Positions 1 to 10,552 of a stretch of 64,000 nt of DNA are shown piece by piece. Source of the stretch: Novosphingobium sp. KA1 (lineage in GTDB: Bacteria > Pseudomonadota > Alphaproteobacteria > Sphingomonadales > Sphingomonadaceae); the NCBI RefSeq assembly GCF_017309955.1, contig NZ_CP021247.1:124001-188000 (forward strand), given 5' to 3'. The stretch's first letter is position 1. Every line of letters begins with the position of its first letter. The notes under the pieces are model-generated. The model did no database searches. It had not been told where the DNA came from and saw only the letters and a list, made by a program, of their open reading frames with translations. The translations under genes were made by a program, and so were the position numbers.

Positions 1-15
1 GCAAGGGAAGGCTGG

Positions 16-1578
16 ATGAAGCGACGATCAACAGGTATGGGCGGGCAAATGTCCAAACCTCCTTTCAAATCCGGCGGCCCGAAGCGTGGCGGCGGTGGTT
101 CGCGTGATGGCTCTTCGCGCGACGGTTCTTTCCGCAGCGGTCCGCGTGGCGGCAACTCCCGGGGCGATGCCCCACGCGATCGCGGCGCCCGCGGTGAAAG
201 CCGGTATGGCGACGGCACCTACAGCACCGGGCGTGAAGACCGGCGCGGCGACAAGCCCACCTTCCATCGTGGCCCCCGCAAGCCCGAGGATGCAAAGCCA
301 TATGGCAGCAAGCCTTCCGGCGACCGCGGCCGCGAGGACCGGGGCGGTTTCACGCGTGACGGCCAGCGCGGCGACCGGCCTGCTTATGGGCGGGGTCCGC
401 GCAAGGATGACGGCGCCAAGCCCTATGGCGGCAAGCCCTATGGCGGCAAGCCCTATGGCGGCAAGCCCTATGGCGGCAACGCGCGCAGCGATCGCGATGC
501 CGGCGACTATGGCAGCAACGAACGCCCCTGGAGCAACCGCAACCGCGACGATCGCCGCGATACGCCGCAAGGCGCGCGCAGCGAACGCCCAGCCTTCGGC
601 CGAGGTCCGCGCAAGGACGATGACCGCAAGACCTTCGGCGGCAAGCCCCACGGCAGCCGTGACGGCGGCGAGCGCCCCCGCAGCGACCGTTTTGCCGGTG
701 ATCGCTTCGGCAAGGACCGTTTCGCCAACGATCGGCCGCGCGACGATCGCCCCCGTGAAGAACGCCGCCCCCGCCCCGTTCGCGCCGCACCGCGCGCCGC
801 TGCGCCCACGGCCAAGACCCCTGGCATGCCCGTGCGCGAAGGCGAACGCATCGCCAAGCTGCTCGCCCGTGCCGGTGTCGCCAGCCGCCGCGAGGCCGAG
901 CGGCTGATCATCGAAGGCCGCGTGCGCCTTGGAGAAGATCTGATCGAAACCCCCTCCACCGTGCTGCCGAACCTGCGCGGCGTGACGGTCGACGGCAATC
1001 CCGTGCGCGATGCCGAGGAAACCCGCCTCTTCATCTTCCACAAGCCCTCCGGCCTCATCACCGCCGAGCGCGACCCGATGGGCCGCCCGACGATCTACAC
1101 CGCGCTGCGCAACGCGCTGCCCGATGATTCGGGCCGCGTGATGCCGATCGGCCGCCTCGACCTCAACACCGAGGGCCTGCTGCTGCTGACCAACGACGGC
1201 GAGTTCAAGCGCCAGCTCGAACTGCCCGCCACCGGCGTGCCGCGCACCTACCGCGCCCGCACCTTCGGCGATATTTCGCAGGCCCAGCTCGAGGACCTCA
1301 TCGAAGGCATCGAGATCGAAGGCGTTGTCTACGGCAAGATCGACGCCAACATGGAGCGCCGCACCGGACGCAACCAGTGGGTCGAGATGACCCTGACCGA
1401 AGGCAAGAACCGCGAAGTGCGCCGCGTTCTGGAGCACCTCGGACTGCAGGTCAGCCGCCTGATCCGCATTTCCTACGGACCGTTCCGCCTGCTCGACCTG
1501 CCCAAGGGCATGGTCGTGGAAGTCTCGCCCCGGGAACTCGAGAACTTCCGCCGCACGCTGCCGGACGCCAAGGCATGA
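16..1578 (+). CDS. rluB: RsuA/RluB-family rRNA pseudouridine synthase with Arg/Gly-rich N-terminal extension
   Basis: Isomerises a uridine in rRNA to pseudouridine; the family acts on 23S (RluB/E/F) or 16S (RsuA) rRNA. The 520-residue protein has an S4 RNA-binding segment (GERIAKLLARAGVASRREAE, about residues 275-305) followed by the catalytic domain with IGRLDLNTEGLLLLTNDGE, whose Asp is the family nucleophile. Residues 1-260 are a low-complexity Arg/Gly/Asp-rich tail that is absent from the short E. coli enzymes, although similar tails occur in alphaproteobacteria. ATG at 16 follows AAGGGAAGG; a second in-frame ATG lies at 37. The stop overlaps the rsmD start (ATGA), so the two RNA-modification genes are probably translationally coupled. 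The exact target uridine cannot be read from sequence; rluB is the closest symbol. Confidence 0.85.
   Translation: MKRRSTGMGGQMSKPPFKSGGPKRGGGGSRDGSSRDGSFRSGPRGGNSRGDAPRDRGARGESRYGDGTYSTGREDRRGDKPTFHRGPRKPEDAKPYGSKPSGDRGREDRGGFTRDGQRGDRPAYGRGPRKDDGAKPYGGKPYGGKPYGGKPYGGNARSDRDAGDYGSNERPWSNRNRDDRRDTPQGARSERPAFGRGPRKDDDRKTFGGKPHGSRDGGERPRSDRFAGDRFGKDRFANDRPRDDRPREERRPRPVRAAPRAAAPTAKTPGMPVREGERIAKLLARAGVASRREAERLIIEGRVRLGEDLIETPSTVLPNLRGVTVDGNPVRDAEETRLFIFHKPSGLITAERDPMGRPTIYTALRNALPDDSGRVMPIGRLDLNTEGLLLLTNDGEFKRQLELPATGVPRTYRARTFGDISQAQLEDLIEGIEIEGVVYGKIDANMERRTGRNQWVEMTLTEGKNREVRRVLEHLGLQVSRLIRISYGPFRLLDLPKGMVVEVSPRELENFRRTLPDAKA
418..477 (+). repeat. Four perfect 15-bp tandem repeats in the rluB-type gene
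   Basis: The unit aagccctatggcggc occurs four times head to tail, encoding KPYGG x4 inside the disordered N-terminal tail. The copies are identical at the DNA level, which suggests recent slippage and possible length variation between strains. Confidence 0.95.
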
Positions 1579-2162
1579 AGCCTGCCAGTGCCCGGGGCAA
1601 TGTACGGACCGGCCTGCGCATCGTCGCTGGTGAATGGCGCGGCCGCAAGCTGGCCGCGCCCGAAGGCGATGCCACGCGCCCGACCGCGGACCGCACCCGC
1701 GAGACGCTGTTCTCGATGCTGGCAAGCCGCCTCGGGACATTGGAGGGGCTGAAAGTGGCCGATCTCTTTGCCGGATCGGGCGCACTCGGCCTCGAGGCGC
1801 TTTCGCGCGGCGCCGCGCACTGCCTGTTCGTCGACCAGGACCCCGGCGCGATCCGGGCGATCCGCACCAACATCGCCAATCTGCGCGCGCAGGGGCAGAC
1901 CGACGTGCGCGCAAGCTCGGCCCTGTCGCTTGGCCCCGCCAAGGACACGCTGGACCTCGTCCTGCTCGATCCACCTTACGACACCGGCGCCGGTGCCGTG
2001 GCGGTCGACAAGCTCAACCGCCTCGGCTGGATCGGCGAGCAGACCTGGGTCTGCATCGAAACCGGCCGCGACGAGACGTTCGCGATCAAGGGCTTCGAAG
2101 TGGAGTCCACGCGCGATGTCGGCAAGGCCCGGCTGCATATCCTGCGCCGCGTCCCGGCCTGA
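1575..2162 (+). CDS. rsmD: 16S rRNA (guanine(966)-N(2))-methyltransferase RsmD
   Basis: SAM-dependent methyltransferase that forms m2G966 in 16S rRNA of the 30S subunit. The 195-residue product has the family N-terminus (RIVAGEWRGRKL), the TRPTADRTRETLFSML segment, the SAM-binding loop DLFAGSGALGLEALSRG and the N-methylation motif DPPYD. Length is normal. ATG at 1575 overlaps the preceding TGA by four bases, indicating co-transcription and coupling with the pseudouridine synthase. A strong intrinsic terminator follows 27 bases after the stop. Confidence 0.93.
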   Translation: MKPASARGNVRTGLRIVAGEWRGRKLAAPEGDATRPTADRTRETLFSMLASRLGTLEGLKVADLFAGSGALGLEALSRGAAHCLFVDQDPGAIRAIRTNIANLRAQGQTDVRASSALSLGPAKDTLDLVLLDPPYDTGAGAVAVDKLNRLGWIGEQTWVCIETGRDETFAIKGFEVESTRDVGKARLHILRRVPA

Positions 2163-2188
2163 CGCTTCAGGTTACATTTCCATACTTC

Positions 2189-2226
2189 AAGGGGTGCCTT
2201 TGCCGACCGCAAGGCACCCCTTTTGC
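2189..2226 (+). terminator. Intrinsic terminator after rsmD
   Basis: Perfect inverted repeat AAGGGGTGCCTT / AAGGCACCCCTT around a 10-base loop, followed by a T-tract (TTTT). It closes the rluB-rsmD transcription unit. Confidence 0.9.
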
Positions 2227-2254
2227 GTTTGGTTACCTTTTGCGTTTGGTTACC
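2221..2254. repeat. 17-bp direct tandem repeat
   Basis: Two adjacent perfect copies of ttttgcgtttggttacc directly after the rsmD terminator hairpin, the first overlapping its T-tract. A third partial copy (ggttacttttcc) lies about 15 bases further on. No gene overlaps. Confidence 0.85.
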
Positions 2255-2295
2255 TTTAGCCATCACCGGCGGTTACTTTTCCATACCACACTCAG

Positions 2296-2568
2296 TCACT
2301 TTTTCATGCTGGCAGGCCGCCCCGGCCAGTCCCTCATCGGCCTGTTGCCGAAGTGCAGGCCTGCCTGCCGGGGGTTGATGCAGCTATCGACGACGGTCTT
2401 CGAGCAGACCTTGTAGCTCTGCCCGTCTACCGTCACTTCGGAGGGATAGCCGCGGGATTCGCGGACCGAGGCGCCCGCCCGGTGATGCGGCGAGGCAGCC
2501 AGAGCCGAACCTGCGGTGGGAATGAGGGCGGCCGCTGCGGCCAGCACCACGATGGAGCGATAAAACAT
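2296..2568 (-). CDS. Small secreted protein of unknown function
   Basis: 90-residue protein beginning MFYRSIVVLAAAAALIPT, a clear Sec signal peptide with a likely cleavage after GSALA near residue 23. The mature part has two cysteines (KVCSKTVVDSC), which could form one disulfide, and a basic C-terminus. ATG at 2568 was chosen over an upstream in-frame start because it follows GGAGAAG and begins the signal peptide. I do not recognise a named family; similar small periplasmic proteins are common in sphingomonads. Divergent from the uvrD-type gene. Confidence 0.65.
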   Translation of the reverse strand: MFYRSIVVLAAAAALIPTAGSALAASPHHRAGASVRESRGYPSEVTVDGQSYKVCSKTVVDSCINPRQAGLHFGNRPMRDWPGRPASMKK

Positions 2569-2714
2569 CCGGACTTCTCCATGGATGACAGCCGCACGCT
2601 CATCGTGACAATGCGCGCCCTCCGCTTCGGTTCCCGGCAAACCGGCGGGGATTGTTCTCCAGGCCTGGCGAAGCGGCCTTGCACGCCCCGCCCCCGTTCT
2701 CTAGATGTTCACGG

Positions 2715-5021
2715 GTGAACGATCTGCAATCCCCCGTGCCCGACGCCTCTTCCGACCCGCTCATCGACGGGCTGAACCCGCCCCAGCGCGAGGCAGTTCT
2801 GACCACCGAGGGCCCGGTGCTGATGCTGGCGGGTGCCGGTACCGGCAAGACGGCGGCGCTCACCCGCAGGCTGGCGCATCTGGTGCGCAGCCGCCTGGCG
2901 TGGCCAAGCGAGATTCTCTGCGTCACCTTCACCAACCGCGCCGCGCGCGAAATGCGCGAGCGTGTCGGCCAGTTGATCGGCCCGGCGGTCGAGGGCATGC
3001 CCTGGCTCGGCACTTTCCACGCGATTGCCGCCAAGATGCTGCGCCGCCACGCCGAACTGGTCGGCCTCCAGCCCAATTTCACGATCATCGACACCGACGA
3101 TCAGCTGCGCGTGCTGAAGCAGCTGATCCAGGCCGAAGGGATTGATGAGAAGCGCTGGCCCGCGCGCCAGCTCGCCGGTTGCATCGATCGCTGGAAGAAC
3201 CGCGGCCTCAACCCCGCCGATCTTGATGCCGGAGAGAACGAATCCTACGCCAACGGGCGCGGGCAGAAGTTCTACCAACTCTATCAGGACCGCCTGAAGA
3301 CGCTGAACGCCTGCGATTTCGGCGATCTTCTGCTGCACATGCTGAACATCCTGCGCACCCACCGCGAAGTGCTGGAGCAATACCAGCAGCGTTTCAAATA
3401 CGTGATGGTGGACGAGTATCAGGACACCAACCAGGTCCAGTACCTCTGGCTGCGCCTCATCGCGCAAGTCCGCAAGAACATCTGCGTGGTGGGCGATGAC
3501 GACCAGTCGATCTACTCCTGGCGTGGCGCGGAAGTGGCCAATATCCTCAAGTTCGAGAAGGACTTCCCCGGCGCGAAAGTGATCCGGCTGGAGCAGAACT
3601 ACCGCTCCACCCCGCAGATCCTTGCCGCCGCCTCGGGCCTGATCGGCGAGAATACCCAGCGCCTCGGCAAGACGCTGTGGACCGAGCGCCACGCGGGCGA
3701 CAAGGTGCGCGTGATCGGTGTCTGGGACGCCCCCGAGGAAGCCCGCCGTGTCGGCGACGAGATCGAGCGGCTGGAACGCGAAGGCGCCGCGCTCGACCAG
3801 ATCGCCATCCTCGTGCGCGCGCAGTACCAGACGCGCGAGTTCGAGGACCGCTTCATCGCGATCGGCATGAAGTACCGCATCGTCGGCGGCTTCCGCTTCT
3901 ACGAGCGCGCCGAAATCCGCGACGCCCTCGCCTACTTGCGCGTCATCGCCCAGCCGGCGGACGACCTTGCCTTCGAGCGCATCTACAACGCCCCCAAGCG
4001 CGGTCTCGGGGCCAAGGCGCTGGAGGCGCTGCACACGCTTGCCCGCCGGCGCGCGATTCCGCTCGCCATGGCCGCGATCGAAATCGCCGATACCGACGAA
4101 CTGCCCGCCCGCGCCCGCAACACCTTCCTCTCGCTGATGCGCGACTTCGCCCGCTGGCGCGATCTTTCCGCCACCGAGAACCCGGCCGACCTCATGCGCA
4201 CCGTGCTCGACGAGAGCGGCTATACCGACGCGCTGCAGGCGGAAAAGACGCCCGAGGCGAACGGACGGCTGGAAAACCTCGTCGAACTCGCGCGCGCCAT
4301 GGAAGAGTATGAAAGCCTCGGCGATTTCCTCGAACACGTGAGCCTGGTGATGGACAACGAGGCCGCCTCGGACGAGGAAAAGGTCACGATCATGACCATG
4401 CATGCCGCCAAGGGGCTGGAATTCGACAACGTGTTCCTGCCGGGCTGGGAGGAAGGCGTGTTCCCCTCGCAGCGCTCGATGGACGAAGGCGGCCTCGCCA
4501 GCCTCGAGGAAGAGCGCCGGCTTGCCTACGTCGCGATCACGCGGGCACGGCGCAAGTGCACGATCCTCCACGCCGCCAATCGGCGCATCTATGGCCAGTG
4601 GACCAGTTCCATCCCCTCGCGCTTCATTGCCGAACTGCCCGAGGATCACGTCGACAGCGAAACCACGCTATCGGGCGGCGCTTCGCTGTGGAGGGCGCAG
4701 TGGAGCGAACATGCCGATCCCTTCGCCGAAGTCGCCCGCGCGCAGCCTGCCCGCACGATGACGCGCGGGCCCGGCTGGCAGCGCGCAGCGGCGCAGGACT
4801 ACGATCCCAAGCCGCGCCGTATCCCCGAATCGACCCGCAGCGCCGCCAGCTTCGCCTCGAAACCGCGCACCGACATCGAAGTCGGCGCCCGCGTGTTCCA
4901 CGAGAAGTTCGGCTACGGCAAGGTCACCGGGCAGGAAGGCAACAAGCTGGAGATCGACTTCGAACAGGCCGGCGCCAAGCGTGTGCTTGACAGCTTCGTG
5001 AAGCCTGCCAGCGACGTCTGA
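2715..5021 (+). CDS. uvrD: UvrD/PcrA-type ATP-dependent DNA helicase
   Basis: Superfamily 1A 3'-5' DNA helicase for nucleotide excision repair, mismatch repair and removal of stalled complexes. It shows Walker A (AGAGTGKT, residues 40-47), Walker B VDEYQDTN, motif III DDDQSIYSWRGAE, TMHAAKGLEFDNVFLPGWE, and motif VI RLAYVAITRARR. The C-terminus (VGARVFHEKFGYGKVTGQEG) is the Tudor-like RNA-polymerase-binding domain of PcrA/UvrD, so Rep is unlikely. GTG at 2715 gives 768 residues. The frame is open back to a TTG at 2652 (789 residues), and neither start has a convincing ribosome-binding site, so the N-terminus is uncertain by about 20 residues. Confidence 0.92.
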   Translation: MNDLQSPVPDASSDPLIDGLNPPQREAVLTTEGPVLMLAGAGTGKTAALTRRLAHLVRSRLAWPSEILCVTFTNRAAREMRERVGQLIGPAVEGMPWLGTFHAIAAKMLRRHAELVGLQPNFTIIDTDDQLRVLKQLIQAEGIDEKRWPARQLAGCIDRWKNRGLNPADLDAGENESYANGRGQKFYQLYQDRLKTLNACDFGDLLLHMLNILRTHREVLEQYQQRFKYVMVDEYQDTNQVQYLWLRLIAQVRKNICVVGDDDQSIYSWRGAEVANILKFEKDFPGAKVIRLEQNYRSTPQILAAASGLIGENTQRLGKTLWTERHAGDKVRVIGVWDAPEEARRVGDEIERLEREGAALDQIAILVRAQYQTREFEDRFIAIGMKYRIVGGFRFYERAEIRDALAYLRVIAQPADDLAFERIYNAPKRGLGAKALEALHTLARRRAIPLAMAAIEIADTDELPARARNTFLSLMRDFARWRDLSATENPADLMRTVLDESGYTDALQAEKTPEANGRLENLVELARAMEEYESLGDFLEHVSLVMDNEAASDEEKVTIMTMHAAKGLEFDNVFLPGWEEGVFPSQRSMDEGGLASLEEERRLAYVAITRARRKCTILHAANRRIYGQWTSSIPSRFIAELPEDHVDSETTLSGGASLWRAQWSEHADPFAEVARAQPARTMTRGPGWQRAAAQDYDPKPRRIPESTRSAASFASKPRTDIEVGARVFHEKFGYGKVTGQEGNKLEIDFEQAGAKRVLDSFVKPASDV

Positions 5022-5028
5022 AGCCGGC

Positions 5029-5628
5029 TCAGACGAGCCCCGGGATCAACCGCGAACGAACCTTCTCGGCATATGCACGGTAAGCCGGATCGGCGCGCAG
5101 GACCTTCTCCTCCTCGTCCGTGCGCATCCACAGCAGGATCCACGCCAGCGCATAGACCGCCAGGTTCCAGGCCGAAAGATAAAGCATCAGATAGCCGATG
5201 TGGTTGATGATGTAGGCCATGTACATCGGATGGCGCACCAGACGGTACACGCCGCCGCTTTTCACGCCGCGATTGGCCGCCACCACCCCGAAGCTGCGGC
5301 GCAGCGACAGCTTGGCGAGGATCGACAGGGCAACGCCGCCCAGGATCATCGAGGTCGAGACCAGATCCGGCACCAGCTGGACACCCCTGGGTACGATCAG
5401 CAGGCCCGCCGCCGTACCGCCGAAACCCACCAGCACCGGCTTGACCCCGGTCGCCACGTCGCCGGGCCGCTGCAGCAGGATCAGCACCACACCAAGCAAT
5501 TCGGCCACCAGAAACACCACCAGCTGCGGGTGCTGCGGCATGGCCGGAAGCAGGCGCCAGACCACCATGTAGGCCAGCAGGATCATGAACGCGCATTCGG
5601 CAAGATGAAGCAGGCGAGGCAAAGTCAT
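5029..5628 (-). CDS. Isoprenylcysteine carboxyl methyltransferase (ICMT/PEMT)-like membrane protein
   Basis: 199-residue integral membrane protein with several hydrophobic helices and the C-terminal ICMT/PEMT signature: GVYRLVRHPMYMAYIINHIG followed by RTDEEEKVL. In this fold the RHP..Y and EE residues bind S-adenosylmethionine. The bacterial substrate is unknown and may be a lipid or isoprenoid. ATG at 5628 has GGGGGA just upstream and was preferred to a GTG 36 bases further out. Convergent with the helicase gene, with 7 bases between stops. Confidence 0.8.
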   Translation of the reverse strand: MTLPRLLHLAECAFMILLAYMVVWRLLPAMPQHPQLVVFLVAELLGVVLILLQRPGDVATGVKPVLVGFGGTAAGLLIVPRGVQLVPDLVSTSMILGGVALSILAKLSLRRSFGVVAANRGVKSGGVYRLVRHPMYMAYIINHIGYLMLYLSAWNLAVYALAWILLWMRTDEEEKVLRADPAYRAYAEKVRSRLIPGLV

Positions 5629-5800
5629 CGAAGTCCCCCGTCCCCCGCCGCAACGGCCGGGCACACGGAACAGCTAGCGCCACATTGGTAAACAGGCATT
5701 TAAGCGGCGACCAGCGCCCAACTCATTGCCAGGCGTTTAGGATCGGGAAACCATGATGCCCTAGGATCGCGGCCAGTTCCTTTCGACGGGCCTCATCCTG

Positions 5801-6598
5801 ATGCATGAAATCCTTGCCGTCCTGCGGCCCCTGTTCTTCGTCGCGCTGCTGCTCGTCCCGCTCGAGTGGTTGCTGCCCGCACGCGGCCCCGATCGCCGCA
5901 CCCGCGCGGGGGTAGTCGCGGACATTCTCCATGCAACGGTGGGCACGCTCATGATCCGGTTCGGCGCCATGCTGCTGCTGGCGCTGATCGCGCCCTTCGA
6001 CCCGCTCGTGCATCTGTCCGGGACGATTCCGGTCTGGCTGCAGGCGATCATTTTGCTGCTGGCCTGCGACTTCATCATCTGGTGCGTGCACCGCAGCTTC
6101 CACGCCTCGCCCTTGCTCTGGCGCTTCCACCGCATCCACCATTCCAGCCCGCACCTCGACTGGCTGGCCACCGCCCGCGTCCATCCGGTCGAACAGATCG
6201 TCTTTGCCACCGCCATGGCGCTGCCGATGTGCATCGCCGCCTTCTCGCCCACGGCCGTGGCGATCTACATGGGGTTCTACACGCTGCACGCGAACCTGCT
6301 GCATGCCGATACCCGGCTCTCGTTCGGACCGCTCGACGCCGTGTTCACGCCGCCGCGCGTGCACCACTGGCACCATGCCGACGAAGAGCACGCCTATGAC
6401 AGCAACTTCGGTTCGCAACTGGTGATCTGGGACAAGCTGGTCGGCACGGCCTATCGCCCTGAAGCCGAGCGCCCTTCCCGCTTCGGCGTCGAACAGGCGC
6501 CGCCGGAAAACTTCGTCGACCACCTCGCCGCGCCGTTCCGTGCGCAGCCCGAGCTACGATCGGATAGCGGCGGCGCCGTGGCCGAAAGCGCTCACTGA
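5801..6598 (+). CDS. Sterol desaturase / fatty acid hydroxylase family protein
   Basis: Membrane di-iron oxygenase of 265 residues. Transmembrane segments occupy the N-terminal half. The histidine clusters that hold the two irons are visible in order: HRSFH, HRIHHSS, and HHWHHADEEH near the C-terminus. The family hydroxylates or desaturates sterols, fatty acids or carotenoids; the substrate here is not evident. Its 3' end overlaps the convergent carboxylesterase gene by 7 bases. Confidence 0.85.
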   Translation: MHEILAVLRPLFFVALLLVPLEWLLPARGPDRRTRAGVVADILHATVGTLMIRFGAMLLLALIAPFDPLVHLSGTIPVWLQAIILLLACDFIIWCVHRSFHASPLLWRFHRIHHSSPHLDWLATARVHPVEQIVFATAMALPMCIAAFSPTAVAIYMGFYTLHANLLHADTRLSFGPLDAVFTPPRVHHWHHADEEHAYDSNFGSQLVIWDKLVGTAYRPEAERPSRFGVEQAPPENFVDHLAAPFRAQPELRSDSGGAVAESAH

Positions 6599-8055
6599 CC
6601 CTGCGATGCGGCGTCGATCTGCGGCAGCAGTGGATCGGGAATGTTTGCCGCCGTGCCATCCGGGGCAAGATCGAGGATCGCCTCGCCCTGCCGTGAACGC
6701 GGCTGCCAGACCGGCAGGTCCGCACCGTTGGGATCGCCCGTCTTCGCGAAGTTCACCAGATAGCCGCTGGCGATCCGCGCCATGCCGGCATCCCGATCGC
6801 TCGCCCCCGCACCATACTTGATCGCCACGGTGCCGAGAAAATAGGGAATGTCGGTCGCATGGCCCGCGCCCTTGCCGTCCTGCGGCAGTGAACTGGCGAC
6901 ATAACCGAAGCGATATTCCCATACCGGCACGCCCTGGTCGGCGATCAGGCCCGACAACTGGCGTGCACCCGCGATCATCCCGCCGGCAACGCCGCCGATG
7001 TCATCGCTTGTCGCGCCGATGATCATCGGCACCTGATGGAACGTGCCGGAAGCGTACGCCTTGCGCTGATCGACGGCGATGCGGCCATCCGCGAACGGGC
7101 TTGCAAAGGTGCGCGGCGCGCTCGACGGCGCGAACAGCGCCGCCAGGTTCAGCCCATCGACCACGGCATCGGCCGGAAGTGCCCGTAGTTTCGCAAGGCT
7201 TTCGGGATCGTCTGCGGCAATGCCCTTGCCTGCCGCAAAGCGCAGCCCCGCCGCCTCCGCCGATGCAAGATCGGCATCGACCAGCATCTGCCCGTCACCG
7301 CCCGACATCACCACCGCCTTGTCGAACAGCCCGTTCGCCAGCGGCGACGTGACGAGATTGTGCACCGACATGCCGCCCGCGCTCTCGCCCACGATCGTCA
7401 CGTTGTCGGGATCGCCGCCGAACGCCTCGATATTGCGCTGGACCCAGGAAAGCGCCGCGATCTGGTCGAGATAGCCGTAATTGCCGAGCAGGCCGCCATC
7501 CTCCTGCGCCTGCGTCAACGCCGGATGGGCAAACGTGCCGAACCGGCCGACCCGGTAGTTGAAGCTGAAGAACAGCACGCCCTGCCGCGCGAGTTCGACC
7601 CCCGAATACGTCGGCGGCGAGGCCCCGCCATTGACGAAGCCGCCGCCATAGATCCACACCACCACCGGCAGCTTGCCCCCGGCCCGCTCCGGGCGCCAGA
7701 CGTTGGCGTAGAGGCAGTCTTCCGCAGGCGGCGTGCCGAGCGGCGCGGCATCGCCGTCGAACGGCTTCTGCATGCAGTCATCGCCATATTCGCCCGCATC
7801 GCGCACGCCCTGCCACGAAGCCGCCGGCTGCGGCGCCCGCCAGCGCAAGTTGCCCACTGGCGGCGCGGCGAAGGGGATGCCCTTCCAGCTGATCACGCCG
7901 CCTTCGGCATGGCCCTGAAGCGCGCCGTTTTCCTCATGCACCAACGCCCCGGGATCGGCCGTAGCCGCACAGCCCGTCCCCAGGCCGATCGCCATCCCCA
8001 GACCCAGCGAAACGGCCAGCGCCCGCCTCATTCCCCCAAGACGCTCAGCTCGCAT
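6592..8055 (-). CDS. Carboxylesterase, type B (alpha/beta hydrolase), probable lipoprotein
   Basis: Serine esterase of 487 residues. The nucleophile elbow is GESAGGMS, the oxyanion-hole region is VWIYGGGFVNGG, and the catalytic His lies in GAGHATDIPYFLG. The N-terminus has a hydrophobic stretch ending in GLGTGCAA, a good lipobox, so it is probably an outer-membrane or periplasmic lipoprotein. ATG at 8055 was chosen because GGAG lies 8 bases upstream; an internal ATG at 8031 starts right at the signal peptide. Substrate unknown. Confidence 0.88.
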   Translation of the reverse strand: MRAERLGGMRRALAVSLGLGMAIGLGTGCAATADPGALVHEENGALQGHAEGGVISWKGIPFAAPPVGNLRWRAPQPAASWQGVRDAGEYGDDCMQKPFDGDAAPLGTPPAEDCLYANVWRPERAGGKLPVVVWIYGGGFVNGGASPPTYSGVELARQGVLFFSFNYRVGRFGTFAHPALTQAQEDGGLLGNYGYLDQIAALSWVQRNIEAFGGDPDNVTIVGESAGGMSVHNLVTSPLANGLFDKAVVMSGGDGQMLVDADLASAEAAGLRFAAGKGIAADDPESLAKLRALPADAVVDGLNLAALFAPSSAPRTFASPFADGRIAVDQRKAYASGTFHQVPMIIGATSDDIGGVAGGMIAGARQLSGLIADQGVPVWEYRFGYVASSLPQDGKGAGHATDIPYFLGTVAIKYGAGASDRDAGMARIASGYLVNFAKTGDPNGADLPVWQPRSRQGEAILDLAPDGTAANIPDPLLPQIDAASQGQ

Positions 8056-8120
8056 CAACGCCGCTCCTTGTTGCCGCTCGGGAGCCAACGCCCGAACCAC
8101 TCACAAGCCCTTATAGCCAA

Positions 8121-8150
8121 ACGAAAACGGGGAGCCAGATGGCTCCCCGT
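8121..8150 (-). terminator. Intrinsic terminator of the DEAD-box helicase gene
   Basis: Perfect 10-bp stem ACGGGGAGCC/GGCTCCCCGT with a 4-base loop. Read on the minus strand it is followed by TTTTCGTTT, about 10 bases after the helicase stop codon. Confidence 0.85.
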
Positions 8151-8159
8151 CGTATCGTG

Positions 8160-9593
<1,434 letters not shown>

Positions 9594-9776
9594 AGGCAGA
9601 ATGGTTTATCCGGAGTTCAGGGAAACAAGGATATCCGCCGAGTATCGCGAGTGAGTACGGGGCGAGCCCCTTCGCGTGTCCAACGTATATCTGCGCGGGC
9701 CCTAGGCGCGAATGCCCCCGAAAGTCAAGGAAATCCGCGTAGAGGCCTGATTCGCCGCCTTCGTGCATGCCCGGGG

Positions 9777-10403
9777 TCAGCGACCGGACGCCACCATCTG
9801 GCGGATGCGCACCAGCTTGCAGTTCGATCCGCTGCGCGAAAGCAGCGAATCGCGCTCGACGCAGAGCTGGCCGTCCGGCGAGCGGGAGAGCAGGAAACCC
9901 GAATAGAACGAGCCCGCCCGGCAGGAGCGTTCGAGTTCCGCGCTGATGATCCGGCGATCGCGCATGAACAGCAGGAGATTGTGCTGGCCGTCCGGCTCCA
10001 CCCCGGCGATCCCCGCGATCGGCAGGCACTTGCCGATCTTGCGCTCGGTGAAGCGCGGCCGCGGGTCGCGGTCCATCGGGCCATCCGGATCGACCGGCAA
10101 CTGGGCACGCGGGGTGATGCGGATGGTCATGCGCTGTTCGATGCGCACCTGCCAGGCATCCTCCGGCTCCGGGTGCTGGAACGCGAAGACCGAGATGATC
10201 CCCCGCGCCGCGGAATCGGAGCGTTCGTCCGGCCAGGCATCCTCGGGCACCGCATAGCCGGGCGCGGCCCCGGCATCGGCGCGCATCGGATCCTGCACCA
10301 CGCCGCGATCCGACTTGCCCGCATCCGCCTTGCCCGAATCGCTGCCCCCTGCCGCCGGCAACAGCAGCATGAACGGATAGAGCAGAATGGACGCAAGATT
10401 CAT
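9777..10403 (-). CDS. Hypothetical exported protein
   Basis: 208 residues. The N-terminus MNLASILLYPFMLLLPAAGG looks like a signal peptide or anchor, followed by an Asp/Lys/Ala-rich linker and a mixed alpha/beta C-terminal domain with three cysteines (KCLP, RSCRAG, NCKLV, plus LCVERD). I do not recognise the family. Codon usage matches the neighbours, and the ORF sits between the helicase gene and the divergent dehydrogenase gene. Confidence 0.65.
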   Translation of the reverse strand: MNLASILLYPFMLLLPAAGGSDSGKADAGKSDRGVVQDPMRADAGAAPGYAVPEDAWPDERSDSAARGIISVFAFQHPEPEDAWQVRIEQRMTIRITPRAQLPVDPDGPMDRDPRPRFTERKIGKCLPIAGIAGVEPDGQHNLLLFMRDRRIISAELERSCRAGSFYSGFLLSRSPDGQLCVERDSLLSRSGSNCKLVRIRQMVASGR

Positions 10404-10552
10404 CGAAAGAGCAGATCCCCGAACAGCCCAGGCGGACCGGACCGTCCCCCTCCCTTAGTGCAAGAGCTTGAACCACCGCTTAACCCAAACGGCAAGCATC
10501 CTGGCGACGCAAATTGGGTGAAACCGGCAATGGGCTGTGCCATATCGCCAGC

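Noticed and set aside
418..477. CRISPR-like regular repeats
   Set aside because: The units are contiguous, 15 bp and in frame within a coding region; there are no spacers. No CRISPR array was found in the window.
28..1974. A 648-codon minus-strand frame over the rluB-type gene and rsmD
   Set aside because: Ala/Arg-rich artefact of the repetitive high-GC coding sequence on the plus strand.
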